Below, one piece after another: positions 35,967 to 50,146 of a stretch of 64,000 bases of DNA. The position numbers were made by a program, and so were the translations under genes. The stretch spans positions 67,447,364 to 67,511,363 of the forward strand of contig NC_061863.1 in assembly GCF_907164915.1 (NCBI RefSeq). Direction: 5' to 3'. How positions within the stretch are numbered: the first letter of the stretch is position 1; each line of letters starts with the position of its first letter. The notes below the pieces were generated by a model that was given only the letters and a program-made list of their open reading frames with translations, ran no database searches and was not told the DNA's origin. This DNA comes from Impatiens glandulifera (lineage: Eukaryota > Streptophyta > Magnoliopsida > Ericales > Balsaminaceae).

Positions 35967-37037
35967 ATGAGAGATAGATTCGGGTCGGGCTAAAGGGTGT
36001 TGAAGGAATCAAATAAAAGCAAATGGGTTGGGTTAATTGGATTCCGCCATCACCATGGAAGCTTGTATTTTCTTCTTCTTCTAAATAATCATGCTAATGA
36101 ATCTTTACACCATTGTTTTGTTACGAGAACTCGATGAATTAGATGTTGTAATTGTGGACTGGCCATTATGATATGAAGCTAATCAATAATGGAATATGTT
36201 CCCTTCCCTCTTTTAGTTAATTAAGCTATTCCACTCAGAAAGAATATGATCACTTTAATGATTCCTTCTTTATCTCAACTTCACTATCCACCATTTCCAT
36301 AGAGGATGAACTAAATAAAGCTTCAAGCCCACCCACAATTCTGAAAGATGGAATATATCTTCTTATAGAGGTTTTCTTCTGGTTCTAGAGTTCAAAAGAT
36401 CAGCTTTAATGGAAAAAGGAAAGATATATATATATAGAGAGAGAGAAATGAGTCAACTTGTGGGTAGGAACTAGGAAGGATTACAGTGATCCATTAATTT
36501 ATGTTTTAAGATCTATTTGACTTTTTCAAAAAATCTTTAGAGTTATATAAAAACCGGATATTGTTAAATGTTGATAAACAAGTAAGCTGAAATTATGAGA
36601 AGAAGAAGAAGATTTCCATATGATTCAAATTGGAGACGGCTGGTCTGGTCTTTGACGGGCTTTTAATAAAAGTCCAGAACAAGAGGACTAAATATTGAAT
36701 AATTGTAATCTTGACATCGTCCAACTTTGCGTACAATTCAAAGCAGCGAGTAAAGGCTAAAAAAAACCAGACCACTTATTTAACAAGACCAGATCAATTG
36801 ACGCAATTTATACGTAGTTGAACAACAAAGTTGACGCCGCCCTTTAAACCAAAAATCTTCAAACTTCCATTTCAGACAGTGGATTCGACTGTCCTAAGTT
36901 CCTAATCACAGCGAAGGAGGAATCATCGAGATAATAAGGATCAAGGATTGATTCCCTGCCGTTGTTTTGTCTGTGAACTTAGATTGCATGTTTGGTCCAG
37001 TCCGGTCCGACGATCGAACGAACGAAATAGATAGAAC
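35967..37037. other. Intergenic spacer
   Basis: Contains the 3' UTR of the GUB_WAK gene (to about 36220), AT-rich sequence with a (TA)(GA) microsatellite at about 36426-36450, and the promoter and leader of the P4-ATPase gene. The last 200 bases become GC-richer, consistent with a transcribed leader. No other gene is visible. Confidence 0.6.
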
Positions 37038-40000
37038 ATGAAGAAGGGATGGAAAGCGATGACGGGTTCAAGGTCGAAGTTCGGAGGGCGAAGTGGAGAA
37101 TCCGAGGATGGCGGTGATCGGCCTTTAGTTGACCGCCACCCATCTCGAACAGTTACACTAGGTCGTGTCCAGCCTCAGGCGCCAGGTCACCGAACCATCT
37201 ACTGTAATGATCGGGAAGCTAATGCCATTGTTAGATTCAAGGTCAGCACGCTTTAACTTATCATATCCATTGATTTATCTTTTATTTTTGGAAGTATGTT
37301 CAACTTGCTGGGTCATGTTCATGTCTGCGTTCTGACAGTAGTTCATGGTCTTGATGCAAATCGAAGCTAGGCTGCCAAGTGTAGTAGATTAAGTAAAAAA
37401 AACATGTTTACAGTATCAGATTCTAGTATGATTGTCGCATTTCCCTTATAGCTGGAAAACTCGGATTTGGGGTCTATTTTTTGTGCTTTTATTCATTAAA
37501 ACAAAGAGAAAACCTCATCCGGGCCTACTATGTCCACATCTCTATTATATCTTCTAATAGTTTGCTGTAAGTTCTAAAAAGGGGGAGATTCGTCATCCTA
37601 TCTGAACCACTATCAATTGATCTCAGAACTTTACTAGTTCAGGGGACCTGTAGTTTTTTCTCTTTTGATATGTCCAGGGGCCAATGGGCCATCCTCTCTT
37701 TGATTTGTCTTTACATTTCATCTAGAAGGCCTTTAGTTAGTGGATTTCAGAGCCTAGTTTTCAGTAGGGGTATTTGTGAGTTGATTTTAGTATAACCTTT
37801 AGTTAGTAGATTTCATGGTTTCTGAACTTTGCTTGATGATATAACGTTTGTTTTGAGATGTTCCAATCACTAGTGGTTATTGATATTCTTCTTCGGTTGT
37901 ATTGATGAAAACATCGTCTAGAGAAGGAAAGAACAAAAGGCATGTTTGGCTTTGAAATTTTGAAGATGCAAAAAACAACATAGGCATTCTTGGGTTGCTT
38001 TTAGTATGATGGAAATAGTAGAACATAAATAGATTTGTTGGACTTGTATTTGTGGAGCGATCAACTTGTGCTCGAGACTGAAAACTAGGCTATGATACCA
38101 TGAAGAAATTTAGAAAGTGTTAGTATTTGATTTTTATGGGAAAGAAATTCATAATATGGAATGAGCTAAACGTGTCCAGTAAAACAGTGTAAGAAACCAT
38201 TTTTGCAATTGAAACCATCATTTGAAATAAAATAATAGCTATGAGATCAAGATAATATCCACATTTTTTTATGACTCAGTAACACAAGTCATCAATATAG
38301 GATAAATCCTCTATTGAAGCATAAGCCATCAACTAACAATAAGTCTTGCGCATAACCAACATATGCGTCACTAAAGCACAAATAGTCCATTATCAAAGAA
38401 ACAAGTACAAAATCATGTCCATGACAAAAAAAACACTTCAATCATTTTAGTCATTTGAAGACATTAATGTCTTAGTCAATAGACCATTTAGTCATTCCTA
38501 ATCATTTATCATCATGATCCATTATAGACACCCTTGGTTTCATAGTTGCAAATTTCAAATTTGGCTCATTTTCCTTTTATTGTTACATTTTGCAGTTTAT
38601 GTTCATCCATCATCTCGACATGCTTATATTTATATGAAAAGTAGTTTGATAAAAATCTATTGCCTTTTTCAGGGGAATTCTATATCAACTACCAAGTACA
38701 ATATTCTCACATTTTTTCCAAAGGGATTGTTTGAACAGGTGAATTAGTTTTTTTTTCACCCTTTAACAATCTGATATCATTTTACTTACTTTTGCAGTGA
38801 AAACCTAATATCTCCATTGTTGAAATGTGCTTCTGATAGACTTGGTTTGAATAATATGTGAAATTGCTCTTCATTAAACATCTTATATAACTAAAACTGT
38901 TGGACGTCGTTTGGAAGCTGGTGACAGATTTTGCCACTTCTATTGCTTTTACTTTTATTCTCATGTAAGCTCATTTTAAAATCTGATATTATTAAAGAGA
39001 AGGTAAACCTTTTTTGGAGGAAGTTTGGGGAAAATGTAATGAACAAAGGCAGACGATGCTGAAGTCTTGGCATCCTCTTCTTATATATGAATGTTTTCAA
39101 ATATAATAATAATTATTATTATTTTATTCCCATGTTCGACATCTTATAGAAAAGAAAAATGCTTGACAAAAATAGAAAAAAAAGTGAAGAACTATGATGC
39201 TTGAGCTTTTCACATTATTGTACTGGTATTCAGTTAAGTCTTACACATTACACGGCTTTAATGAAATATACATGTGTTTTTGGCATGCATAAGCTCTTGT
39301 TGATGTGGATATGCAGTGCAGCTTTGTTCTTTACTGACATGGGTTTATTTGAGCATCCAGATGCTGGTTTAGAGGTTTCCTAATATATATAATAAGTTGT
39401 TTTTGAAGGAAAAACATTGACTCCAATACTGCTGACATAATAGAAATCTTGGGGAACTTCAATTGCCATCTCTTTGTCAGTGCTCCCTTTATCTTTCTGA
39501 ACATAGTTTGTTTCTGTGTTCGTGCTGACAGTTCAGGCGGGTGGCTAACCTATACTTTCTTACGATTTCCATTTTGTCCTTCACACCAGTCAGGTATGTT
39601 GCTGATGGAAGATAAGTAATATGGTTATTTCTTTCTTTCTTTCTTTCATGTTTCAGCATAACTTCATGAGAATATTGCATGTACAGAATTAATATAGTTC
39701 TATCAAATTATGTATGTATCAGACAACATTTAAATACTCTCATCTGGTAATCTTTGCAATTTTATGACTATATGTGCTCAGTGCTCACTATCCATCTGTA
39801 TTTTTGTTAATATTTGCTTATAATGGCTTCACATGCTTTCTAATAGCCTTCAATTAAATTCTTATAAAAAAAAAAATATGATGTTGCTTCTGTATTCTGT
39901 GAACTTTCTCTTGCATGTTTGCAATTACGATATGAAGAGTTCATCTTAAAATCATTATTAACAGCTTCATTTTCTCGGGGTGTATTTACTAACTGAACAC

Positions 40001-43000
40001 TTCTGTATCATGCAGTCCCGTGTCTCCAATAACTAATATTGTGCCTCTCAGTATGGTACTCTTCGCCTCTCTTCTTAAGGAGGCCTGGGAGGACTGGGTG
40101 AGTATGCTTGCTAATTTATCTTTGGCTTTCAGTTTTCATTCTTGTTTACTTTTTATGGAAAGAACAAATTGCCCTTTCTAAAATTATTATGGAAAAAGCT
40201 AAAACAACAAAGCCACAACATTTTTGCGTGTTTTACAAGCCAAGAGCACCAAAAACAAGCCTTTTCATACGAAAAGCTCGAAACTATAATTCAAATAAAC
40301 AAATCATTTAAAACAAGGCTTAGTGGTTAAAGCAAAACTGGTCACTCCTCATACGGAACAAGTTCGGAGATAACCAGTCTCCTAGTTAATTCTCGACTTC
40401 GTCCTAAAACTCCTGGTTATGCAAGGTTGTTGATTTGTGACTGCGACCTTGTTCTTGTCTTTATGAAGAACTAGTTTTATGCAAGTACTTTGTGATATTG
40501 TTCTTAAAATAATTAAAAAGTCATAATCTAGTACCACATACATTAGTTGAAATGAATAATTATTAGTGAATTAATTAATTTAATGCTAAAATATATTCTG
40601 CAATAAAAACTTTTATATTAGATTTGATCACATAATAATCAAATAACTGAATAAGTTTATACATATTTTTGTCTTAATAAGATATTTTTTTAAGTTAAAG
40701 CTTGCATAATAATAATAATTTCGCGGAGATTTCTTTTATTTTCTTTTAAAGAATGCAACTTTTCATTAATAATGTCGCGAAGATTGCGATTGCAAGAATA
40801 GAAGCATTTAAATATTTTTTTTACTAAACATATAAATATTAAACTTTATTATATCAACTTATCACATATATTATCAATTAAGGTGATTATTCATTTCCAA
40901 AAAAACAAATGCGAACATAAATAATTATGCCATAAAAACTAAAAAGTATGCAAGAGATTATCACTTTTATTCAGTTAGAGTAAACGATATAATATCATTA
41001 TTTCAAACTCATCAACTATAAAAAAATATCATTAATGTTTAAAGGTGTATATTGGCTCTGCTATAAAAGGCATTACCCATGCAAGATTTTTTTTTATTTA
41101 TTAAATCACTTCCAGAGGTTATCAAACTTCTTGTATAGTAAATAAACTCTATAATTTATATTCTATCAATGCTTAGATTTGTTTGTTCTACTTATATTTT
41201 AAGAATAAAAATTGTAGCTTTTACTAACATCTTCTATTCATTATCCCTCAAATTTTCATAGGCTTCAAAACTCATAAAAGGTTATATTCATCTTTTCAAA
41301 ACCTCTGTAATGTTTTGTTATTTGACTTTAATAATATGTAACAGATTCTTTTAAGCAAAATTATATGAAGACATTAATAGGCCTCTTAAATATGTAAATA
41401 CCCCGTTGTATTCAATCACCTTCTTTTCCATTTGTATACCTCAAATTTTCATGTTTCAAAACTCTCAGAAATTTATATTCATATTTTCAAAATTTCAAGA
41501 CTTTTTGTTATTCAACTTTTCATTAAATGTAATAGATTAGGTTATGCATACATCAAAATATCCAAATCGATTTTATTTTATTATGGTGTTGCAGAAACGA
41601 TTTCTGAATGACAAAACTATAAACAACACTCCTATAGAGGTGTTGATTGGTCAGGAATGGCAGAATACTACTTGGAAAGATCTTCAGGTTGGAGACGTGG
41701 TGAAAGTAAGTATTTGTAGAATGAGGTATCCGTATTATATTGCTACCAGCGATCACTATTTGTTGTTATTTTTAACATTCCTTTCATGTGGATGACTGGT
41801 CTACAATTTATTTGAGTAGCTTCTACGTGTTCTGTGTTCCTTTTATTTTTTTCAAGAAAATTCCATGTGTTCCTTATTTTAATTTATATCTTTGTTCAAA
41901 GAAACACAATTATACATATGTTTAAGTGTCTCTCCTTGTTCCTTTGTAGCCTTCTTATAATGCTTTTCTATTTTAATTTTTTTATGCCGAAGTTTTGTTG
42001 CCTTTTCTTACTGCTACATGATTTATTTCTCTATCCCCATTTAACTGATGTTGCTATACGTGAATATCCATTAAATTTGAGTTTACCTTATGGGGAAGTT
42101 ATTCGTGGTTTCACTTTCATTTGTTGGGAAAAAAGGGGGAATAACAAACCACTGTTTCATTTCGTTTGCTTCATACCAGTCCAAGCAGTTAACAATTTCA
42201 AGATATTGAACTAATCTCTTGGTCTTTCCTTTCCTGGCAAAATCTGGTATTCTTTTTGATTTGTCCATATGTAAATAGATTGTAGACTGTTCCTATCCAT
42301 CACAAGAAGTATTAACAGTTGGTTCCAAAATGTTGACAAAATTCATATATGCTTGTTCCATGGGTGTACAACATACTTCTAGAAATACTAATCTTGAAAG
42401 CCTATACAGGAAATAACAAAAACTTGCTTTATATAGTTCTTGACTAAGATTTTCTGGTGGAAATCATGGATTTCACTAGGTTCTTTCAATGTTGTGCTAC
42501 ATTTGTTCCTTTATTTATATGGAATGAACGATTGTGTCTGCAGATTAAACAAGACGGGTTCTTTCCTGCAGACCTGCTTTTCCTTGCTAGTACAAATGCT
42601 GATGGTGTCTGCTATATAGAGGTTTGCATTCACTTCTATCCAATTTATCTGTTCAGATAAGGTTTTTTCAGTTTCTTTTTCTTCACCTAATTCCTTCATT
42701 TTGCTTCCTTTGACAGACTGCAAATTTGGATGGTGAAACGAATTTAAAAATCAGAAAGGCTTTGGAAAAGACTTGGGATTTTGTTAGTCCTGAGAAAGCC
42801 TCAGAATTCAAAGGTTATTTTCGTCTGCTTGAAATTGTTGATCTGTTAACAATTCCTTTTCCGGGGTGATTTGTTCAAGATGTTGAACACCAAAGTTTGA
42901 TTTTGGAAATCATCTGTTCTTTTATTAGTGTCGTACTTGCAGTGTTTCAAGATGTCACCTAGTCTTAGCTATACGATGGTCTTTCCATAAATTTTGTTTT

Positions 43001-46000
43001 TTGAGAAAAAAATGGTCTTAGATAGGGAAATGACTCTTTTCCAGCGTAGGGAAATATTATGGCTAGGATACGTTCTCTATTGACCAATGTCCTACAGGAT
43101 GGGTATCAAACAAACAAAGGTGTTGAGTGTTGACTTTATTGTTCTAGGCTATGATGATTAAGTGCTTGATACCTTGGACAATTGATTGAAGTAACTTTTG
43201 TATATGTTGGGTATTTGAATGATAACGTGTCATAAAATGACAGAATATGAGTTGACCCTTGATTGACCTAAATGGAAAAAGGTATAAGCCGAAGGGAACT
43301 CTGTATGAATGAGTACAGATTATTTTCTAACATTATTAAATAATTGCTTCTATTTTTCATTCATTTTGAAGATATGTTATTAGGATCTTTCATGCTTGAC
43401 TGATCACACTTGCTTACATCAATTTCAGGTGAATTGCAATGTGAACAACCAAACAACTCGCTGTACACTTTTACTGGCAATCTGATAGATCAGAAGCAAA
43501 CTGTACCACTATCTCCAAACCAAATTCTACTGCGAGTATGATTATGTTTTGATTCCTTCTGACCGCTAGATACGTTTTATTCCATTTCTCTCTTCTTTTT
43601 CCTATGGCTCATATGGCTATAAATAATGTTGGCAATACTTGGGTTGTATTTTATGAGAGAAAATGTCCACATAATCACATTATTCTCTACGACATAATAT
43701 TTTCTCATTTGAAGTTGATCTGTTGTTTCAGGGATGCAGCCTCAGGAATACTGTATACATTGTTGGTGCTGTTGTTTTCACCGGACATGAATCAAAGGTG
43801 CTATATTTTGACAAATTATTATTTTCAGACCCTTTCTGTCAATTCCTGGGGGTTGGCTTGGTTTGCATGAAATTTCATTTTTGGAATTCAACTGCCTATG
43901 CATATGGGAGTTTTTGAAAGGATGAAATAATTTCATTATTCCACTGTCACGTGTCGGTCACGTATATGTGGGAACAATTGCCTATGCATATGGTAGTTGC
44001 TACCATATTTTCTTTTCTTTCAGCATAGTGTTATTTATCACTTTACTTTTTTCCTAGGTGGGGTTGATTAATTAGCTGTTTGTGTTTGATATGAAGGTTA
44101 TGATGAATTCCATGAATGTTCCTTCCAAAAGAAGTACTCTGGAGAGGAAACTTGACAAACTTATACTGACCCTATTCTGTGTTTTGTTCAGCATGTGTCT
44201 AGTTGGAGCCATAGGCAGGTACAATGATATCTACTGTGTTCACGTCCACTTTATTGCATATTTATTTGTTTGATGGTGTTCATTATGCTTCATGATCTTC
44301 TTGCAGTGGTGTGTTTTTGAACAAGAAGTTCTACTTCTTTGGGCTTTGGGACCCAAATTTACGTCCAGAATTTAACCCTAACAATAGATTTGTGGTAATA
44401 ATTGCATACTCCTGAAAAGAGGATCCTTACAAGTGAATATTTCTGTAAGATAATATTGGTGGTTGGTTGAACAGGTCGCTCTACTGAATATTCTTACCCT
44501 TATCACTTTGTACTCACCCATCATCCCAATTTCCCTTTATGTCTCAGTTGAGGTAAGTGCTATTCTGATTTTCTTGTATACCTAAGTTTACGTGGGGATT
44601 TTGGATTAGGGACTCATTTATTTTCTGTATACAGGGGATAAAGTTCTTTCAGTCCACTAAATACATAAATAATGATCTGCATATGTATCATTTTGAGTCA
44701 AACACTCCTGCATTGGCACGAACATCCAACTTGAATGAGGAACTTGGTCAAGTAATGATCTTGTAATTTTCACCCAACACATTTATTCTCTATAATACCG
44801 TTATTCAAAATAATTTTGCTGTTTCACTTTTTGCATATTTTCCTCAGGTGGAATATATATTTTCTGATAAAACTGGAACCTTAACAAGAAATTTGATGGA
44901 ATTCTTTAAGTGTTCAATTGCTGGTGAAGTGTATGGAGCGGGTATCACTGAAATTGAGATAGGTGTTGCTAAGCGCAGTGGTGTCAAACTTAAGGAGGTA
45001 TTTCTGTCTGCGATATTTTAAGTGACATGACTTGATGCAGAAATCAAACAATGTTCCTATTAAATTTGGCAGGGTATATCATCAACTGCAATACGTGAGA
45101 AGGGTTTCAACTTTGATGATGCTAGACTTATGCAGGGTTCTTGGAGGAATGAGCCTAATCCTGATATGTGCAAGGTAAAACAGTTTAGCTAGTTGTCATG
45201 GATCTTTGAGTGTATGTCCTAGGAAAAAATGGACCCTATATGCAATTTTGCTAATCTAAGACACAGCTAATACAACTTTCCCCACTTTTTGAATCCTTGT
45301 TCATTTCCTTGTCTACCTTTTCTATTTTTAAAGGAATTCTTTAGATGCCTTGCTATATGTCACACTGTGCTACCTGAAGGTGAGGAAACGCCTGAAAAAA
45401 TTCAATATCAAGCTGCTTCTCCTGATGAAGCTGCCTTGGTTGCTGCTGCAAAGAACTTTGGTTTCTTCTTTTACAGGTATGCATCTCATGCACCTTGCAA
45501 AGCCTACTTATTAGTACATTACTTCCCTTCAAGGCATGTGCATATTGTTTATCCTATTATTGGGTTGTTTTGGTATGCATTTTTTTATAAGGATCATGAT
45601 CCCAAAAATATTACTTGCCAAAAATCAGTGTTCTAGAAAATAATTTGGATTCTGATCTAAAATCAAATGTCTATGCCAAATGAAGCCAAAAATACACTAT
45701 AATATGGATCATGATCCAAAAATTAATCTTTATACTGAATGAACAAAACTCACACTATAATCTGGATTATTATCCAAGAAATCTTATATACCAAACAGAA
45801 AGGAATCACTTTCAATTTTAACTTTGTTGATTTTCCAATGGGAACAAAATACAAGTTTCCAAATTTGTTAACAAAGTTTTGCAAGAAGCATGTATCTTTC
45901 CTTGTGGAGCAGACTGATTATATTTCTGCTGTAAAACCTGTAGAATTTTCACCTTCTGTAATCAAAATGGAGAATCGTATTGTACCTTTCACAAAATTTT

Positions 46001-49000
46001 ATTTCATGCTGTATTTCTTCGACTTTCCTATTGATTAGTTTTTCGAACCAGGTAAATTGGGTTTTTTCATATTTTCTTTCTCAGGCGCACGCCTACTCTA
46101 ATCTATGTTCGTGAATCACATGTTGAAAAGATGGGAAAAGTCGAGGATGTTTCCTACGAGATTTTAAATGTACTTGAGTTCAACAGGTTATTGCTTTTCC
46201 TCTAATTGTCCATTTAATTTTTACGACACTTCATTGCACTTACATTTGTTAATGTTGTTAATTCAGCACAAGGAAAAGGCAATCTGTTGTGTGTCGCTAC
46301 TCAGATGGTAGGCTTGTGCTTTACTGCAAGGTACTAGCTAGGCTAGCTCCATCACGTTTTTCTTTTATTTACGTTATTGGTTAGCAGATGTAGACTGAGG
46401 GTTGGGTCTGTTTCAAACAGGGAGCTGATACAGTAATCTATGAAAGGTTAGCTACAGGAAACAATGAAATAAAGAAAACAACTATAGAGCACTTGGAGCA
46501 CTTTGGATCTGCTGGACTTCGTACTCTCTGTCTGGCCTATAGAGACCTGAGTTCTGACACTTACGATAAATGGAATGAGAAATTTATTCAGGCTAAATCT
46601 TCTCTTCGAGACCGTGAGAAGAAATTGGATGAGGTTGTCTATGATTGACTCTTCTGGATTAAGTTCTTTGTAAAAAATTATGAGTTTCCATTTATGAAGT
46701 CAAGACTGGTGAATTGTTTTCAGGTTGCAGAACTGATAGAGAAGGATCTGATTTTGATTGGATGCACTGCTATAGAAGACAAGCTTCAAGAAGGAGTGCC
46801 AGAATGTATAGAGACTCTCTCAAAGGCAGGAATCAAGATTTGGGTGCTGACCGGTGACAAATTGGAAACTGCAATAAACATAGCTTATGGTAAGTAGTGC
46901 TCATTAGAAGTAGATGCTACATGAACTGTTGGGCCTTGTTTGATCTTGGGTTATTTGAATAACGAAGTGGTTATTTACAAATAATCTTGTTTGATGTAGG
47001 TTATTGAAAATCGGGTTATTTGAGGGTTAAAAAGACATTTAGGGGTATAAATATATAATGACCTTTTTTAATAGAGGGTGTTTTCGTTGATAATTTGAAT
47101 TTTTTGATTGATGAGTATATTGATAGGATAGTGGATTATTTGAATTAATCTCAAATAACCCGCATCAAACAAGGCCTTATTTTTTTTTTTTATTCTTATA
47201 CCTTTCCCATGATTATTGTTTTACAGCATGCAGATTGATCAGCAATGACATGAAACAGTTTATCATTAGTTCAGAAACTGATGAGATAAGAGAAATTGAA
47301 AGCAGAGTAAGGAGATTTTCTTTCCTTGCGATGTGCCAGGAATTCAATATATCAGGTTTAGTTTCACATTGACTTAATTTTCATTATATAGGGTGACCAA
47401 GTGGAGATTGCACGCCATATGAAACTTACTGTAAAACACATGTTAACGAAGTCCCATGAGGAAGCATTGCAACATCTTCAAACTTCTTCAGAAGTAAAAT
47501 TAGCGCTCGTAATAGACGGGAAGTGCTTGATGTACGCTTTGGATCCTGCTTTACGAGTAACTCTACTGAACTTGAGCTTAAACTGTACTTCAGTGGTCTG
47601 CTGCCGAGTGTCTCCTCTACAGAAAGCACAGGTTTGATTCCTTTGATTGGTTAAGAAATATAGCCCCTATTTATTCCCGCCCATGCAATAGGGAATATCA
47701 CACACCTTGTTTGAACTTTTCTGAGAAAAGGTCAATGTTTTATAACATAAAAAGGTGTGAACACAAAATGAGTTAAGAAGTTACAAGCAAAACTGAAAAA
47801 GAAAAACAGGAAAGTCACAAGAGAAAAAAAAACCCACAAAATACAATTAAATATCGAGCAGCTAAATAAATCCCATCCTGTGCAAGTTCCTTCCTTTTTA
47901 ATTAAAGCAAAAGAATGAAGAAAGCATCTTGTTTGAACAAGTGTAAGCATAAAGTGAAAACCCTGCTTTCCTCTTAGCATCTGCTATTTCCTGTCCTTTT
48001 GATACATACTTTTACTTTATGACACCAATGAAATTGTAAATAAAAGTTAATTATATTTTCTTCTTGTTTTAGAACTATATGTCCTGCAAAACTTATGAGA
48101 ATTATTTCTATATTGAGTAATTGTTTCTGTTTGAAGGTAACTAGTCTAGTCAAGAAAGGTGCAAAAAAAATAACACTTAGCATCGGTGATGGTGCCAATG
48201 ATGTTAGCATGATTCAAGCTGCTCATGTTGGTGTCGGAATAAGTGGTCAAGAAGGAATGCAAGCAGTGATGGCCAGTGATTTTGCTATTGCTCAGTTCCG
48301 TTTCCTCACAGATTTATTGCTTGTCCATGGACGATGGTCATATATTAGAATATGCAAGGTATTTCTTCTTTTTTCCATGGGAAAATGCATTTCTCAATAA
48401 AATATTTATGCTCTAAACTTTCTCTACAGGTGGTAACATATTTCTTCTACAAGAATCTGACATTGACACTGATCCAATTTTGGTTCACCTTCCAAACTGG
48501 GTATTCTGGTCAGAGATTCTATGATGATTGGTTCCAGTCTTTGTATAATGTTATCTTCACTTCAGTACCAGTTCTAGTTCTTGGACTTTTTGACAAGGTA
48601 TATCTTCGCGTCTGGCTGATTCTATTTATTTTGATAATCGTGAACTGGAAAAGTAAACTGTTTGTGTTTTATAATAGGATGTGAGTGCATCTCTTTCAAA
48701 GCAGTACCCTCAATTGTACAAGGAAGGAATAAGAAATACCTTCTTCAAATGGAGAGTTGTAGTGGCCTTGGCTGTGTTTTCAGTTTACCAATCATTGGTG
48801 ATCTATAAATTTGTAGCCATTTCCAGTTCTACAAGTGTTGACTCAACTGGCAGGATGTTTGGCCTCTGGGATGTGAGCACAATGGCGTTCAATTGTTTGC
48901 TTGTGACTGTCAACTTGCGTCTCCTTCTGATGTGTAATACGATCACAAAATGGCATCATATTAGCGTTGGAGGAAGCATCCTGTCGTGGTATATATTTAG

Positions 49001-49601
49001 CTTTATATACTCGGGTGCATTCGTCAACAAGGTAAAAAATCTCACTTGTTATTTTACTATCTATATATAACTAGAGGCGGGGCTTTATTGCGGAATTTCT
49101 TGTGGTCAGGGTATCTACGGGACAGTGTTTACCTTGATGAGCACAGGATACTTCTATCTAACCCTTCTTCTCATTCCTATTGCTGCTCTGTCATTCGACT
49201 TCCTTTTTCTAGCGTAAGATCTAAGATCTCATGTTTCAATTATAGCAGCTAATATGAAGTAGGAATAAATAAATAAATAAATAATTGAATTTGGGTTATT
49301 CAGGATTCAAAGATGGTTCTTCCCTTATGATCACCAGATGGTTCAGGAAATGCATGCAAATGAAACAGATATTAGTAGCAGTATAGGGTTGGTGGAGGTT
49401 GGTACTACCCAGCTCAATCCAGAGGAATCGAGGAGATTTGCAATGGCACGGCTTCCTCGAGAGGGATCTAAACATACAGGTTTTGCATTTGATTCACCCG
49501 GTTACGAATCCTTCTTTGCATCCCAAGCCGGTGTGCTTGCACCTCTCAAAGCATGGGATGTTGCCAGAAGAGCCAGCATGAGAGGAAGGAAAAAGAAATA
49601 A
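37038..49601 (+). CDS. ALA3: P4-type ATPase, phospholipid flippase ALA3 type
   Basis: Flips phospholipids to the cytosolic leaflet. In Arabidopsis, ALA3 works at the trans-Golgi with an ALIS (CDC50-like) subunit in secretory vesicle formation. Twenty-seven exons: 37038-37241, 38673-38738, 39532-39593, 40016-40097, 41595-41705, 42544-42621, 42717-42813, 43429-43535, 43732-43797, 44097-44218, 44307-44394, 44475-44552, 44635-44751, 44848-44997, 45073-45174, 45334-45476, 46085-46186, 46267-46330, 46421-46633, 46724-46889, 47227-47306, 47392-47631, 48137-48358, 48430-48597, 48678-49031, 49110-49213 and 49304-49601. All phases close, giving 1227 residues. Motifs: actuator DGET (206-209), P4-typical PISL in TM4 (379-382), DKTGT with the phosphorylated Asp433, nucleotide-binding KGAD and LTGDK, and hinge GDGAND (863-868). 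The N-terminus [20 protein letters not shown] segment and the length favour ALA3 over other ALAs. No lesion is visible. Confidence 0.95.
41215..41570. repeat. Dispersed repeat in ALA3 intron 4, shared with the TNL spacer
   Basis: This segment of the 1.5-kb intron between exons 4 and 5 shares phrases, in the same order, with 59995-60265. They are ttgttattcaactt, aggcctc-taaatat, attcaatcaccttcttttcc, atttgtataCCTCAAATT and caacttttcattaaatgtaa, then atcaaaatatccaaa-cgattt. It also contains an internal duplication: the block around 41240-41330 resembles 41420-41520. No coding frame. Confidence 0.75.
45590..45785. repeat. Diverged ggatcatgatcc tandem repeats in ALA3 intron 16
   Basis: The palindrome ggatcatgatcc followed by caaaaa occurs at 45591 and 45706, and a degraded form (ggattattatccaagaaa) at 45764. 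Each is surrounded by similar text (acactataatatggatcatg; acactataatctggattatt). This looks like a short, decayed local tandem array in the 608-bp intron between exons 16 and 17. Confidence 0.6.
46932..47176. mobile_element. MITE-like element, GGCCTTGTTTGAT termini (ALA3 intron 20)
   Basis: A 245-bp unit inside the intron between exons 20 and 21. It has a perfect 13-bp inverted terminus, GGCCTTGTTTGAT at 46932 and ATCAAACAAGGCC ending at 47176. Subterminal gggttatttgaataa and ttatttgaattaatctcaaataaccc are also inverted copies. It has no coding capacity. It is the best-preserved member of the family also seen at 10319, 14445 and 28111. Confidence 0.88.
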
Positions 49602-50146
49602 AAATAGAAATAATAATAATAATATGAAAGATATTATACTTGTACAAAAGAAATTCTGCAATAACTTTACATGAAACAGCTTCTTTTGTATATTAGTTTT
49701 ATTCTTTTAGGAGTCTAGTCTTCAGGAAGATGTATACTCTCACAGATATAGTATGTTTTAATAACTTACAAAATCATTGTTAAAATTTTAAACAATTTTT
49801 TTATTGAGTTGTGATTTCTGTTAAAGATGCATGTAACAAATATCAATTTCAAATAAAGTGTTGTTGCTGGGTTCCTATAGATTTTGATTTATATATATTT
49901 TTTAGATGGTTTATGAAATGAATAGTCGTTTAAACACTACAAATAAACCATTGTGAAAAAAAATAAAATAAATATATTACAAAGTGCGAAGATTCTCCGG
50001 ATTTCAAGATTGAATTTCATATATATAGCATTATCTTCATTTTTCATATAATGTCAAATGACAGCCTAAAATTGTTGAAAAATAACGCCCCCATTGTCAC
50101 AAACTCGCAAATCTAATCGTCTCGAAATATTTATTTTCCAACTACA
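49602..50146. other. Intergenic spacer after ALA3
   Basis: Holds the ALA3 3' UTR and about 400 bases of AT-rich sequence up to the NB-ARC pseudogene. No further structure was recognised. Confidence 0.6.

Noticed and set aside
45289..46038. Frames extending past ALA3 exon 16 into the intron
   Set aside because: A standard donor (ACAGgtatgc) at 45476/45477 and exact phase with exon 17 at 46085 show these continuations are intronic.
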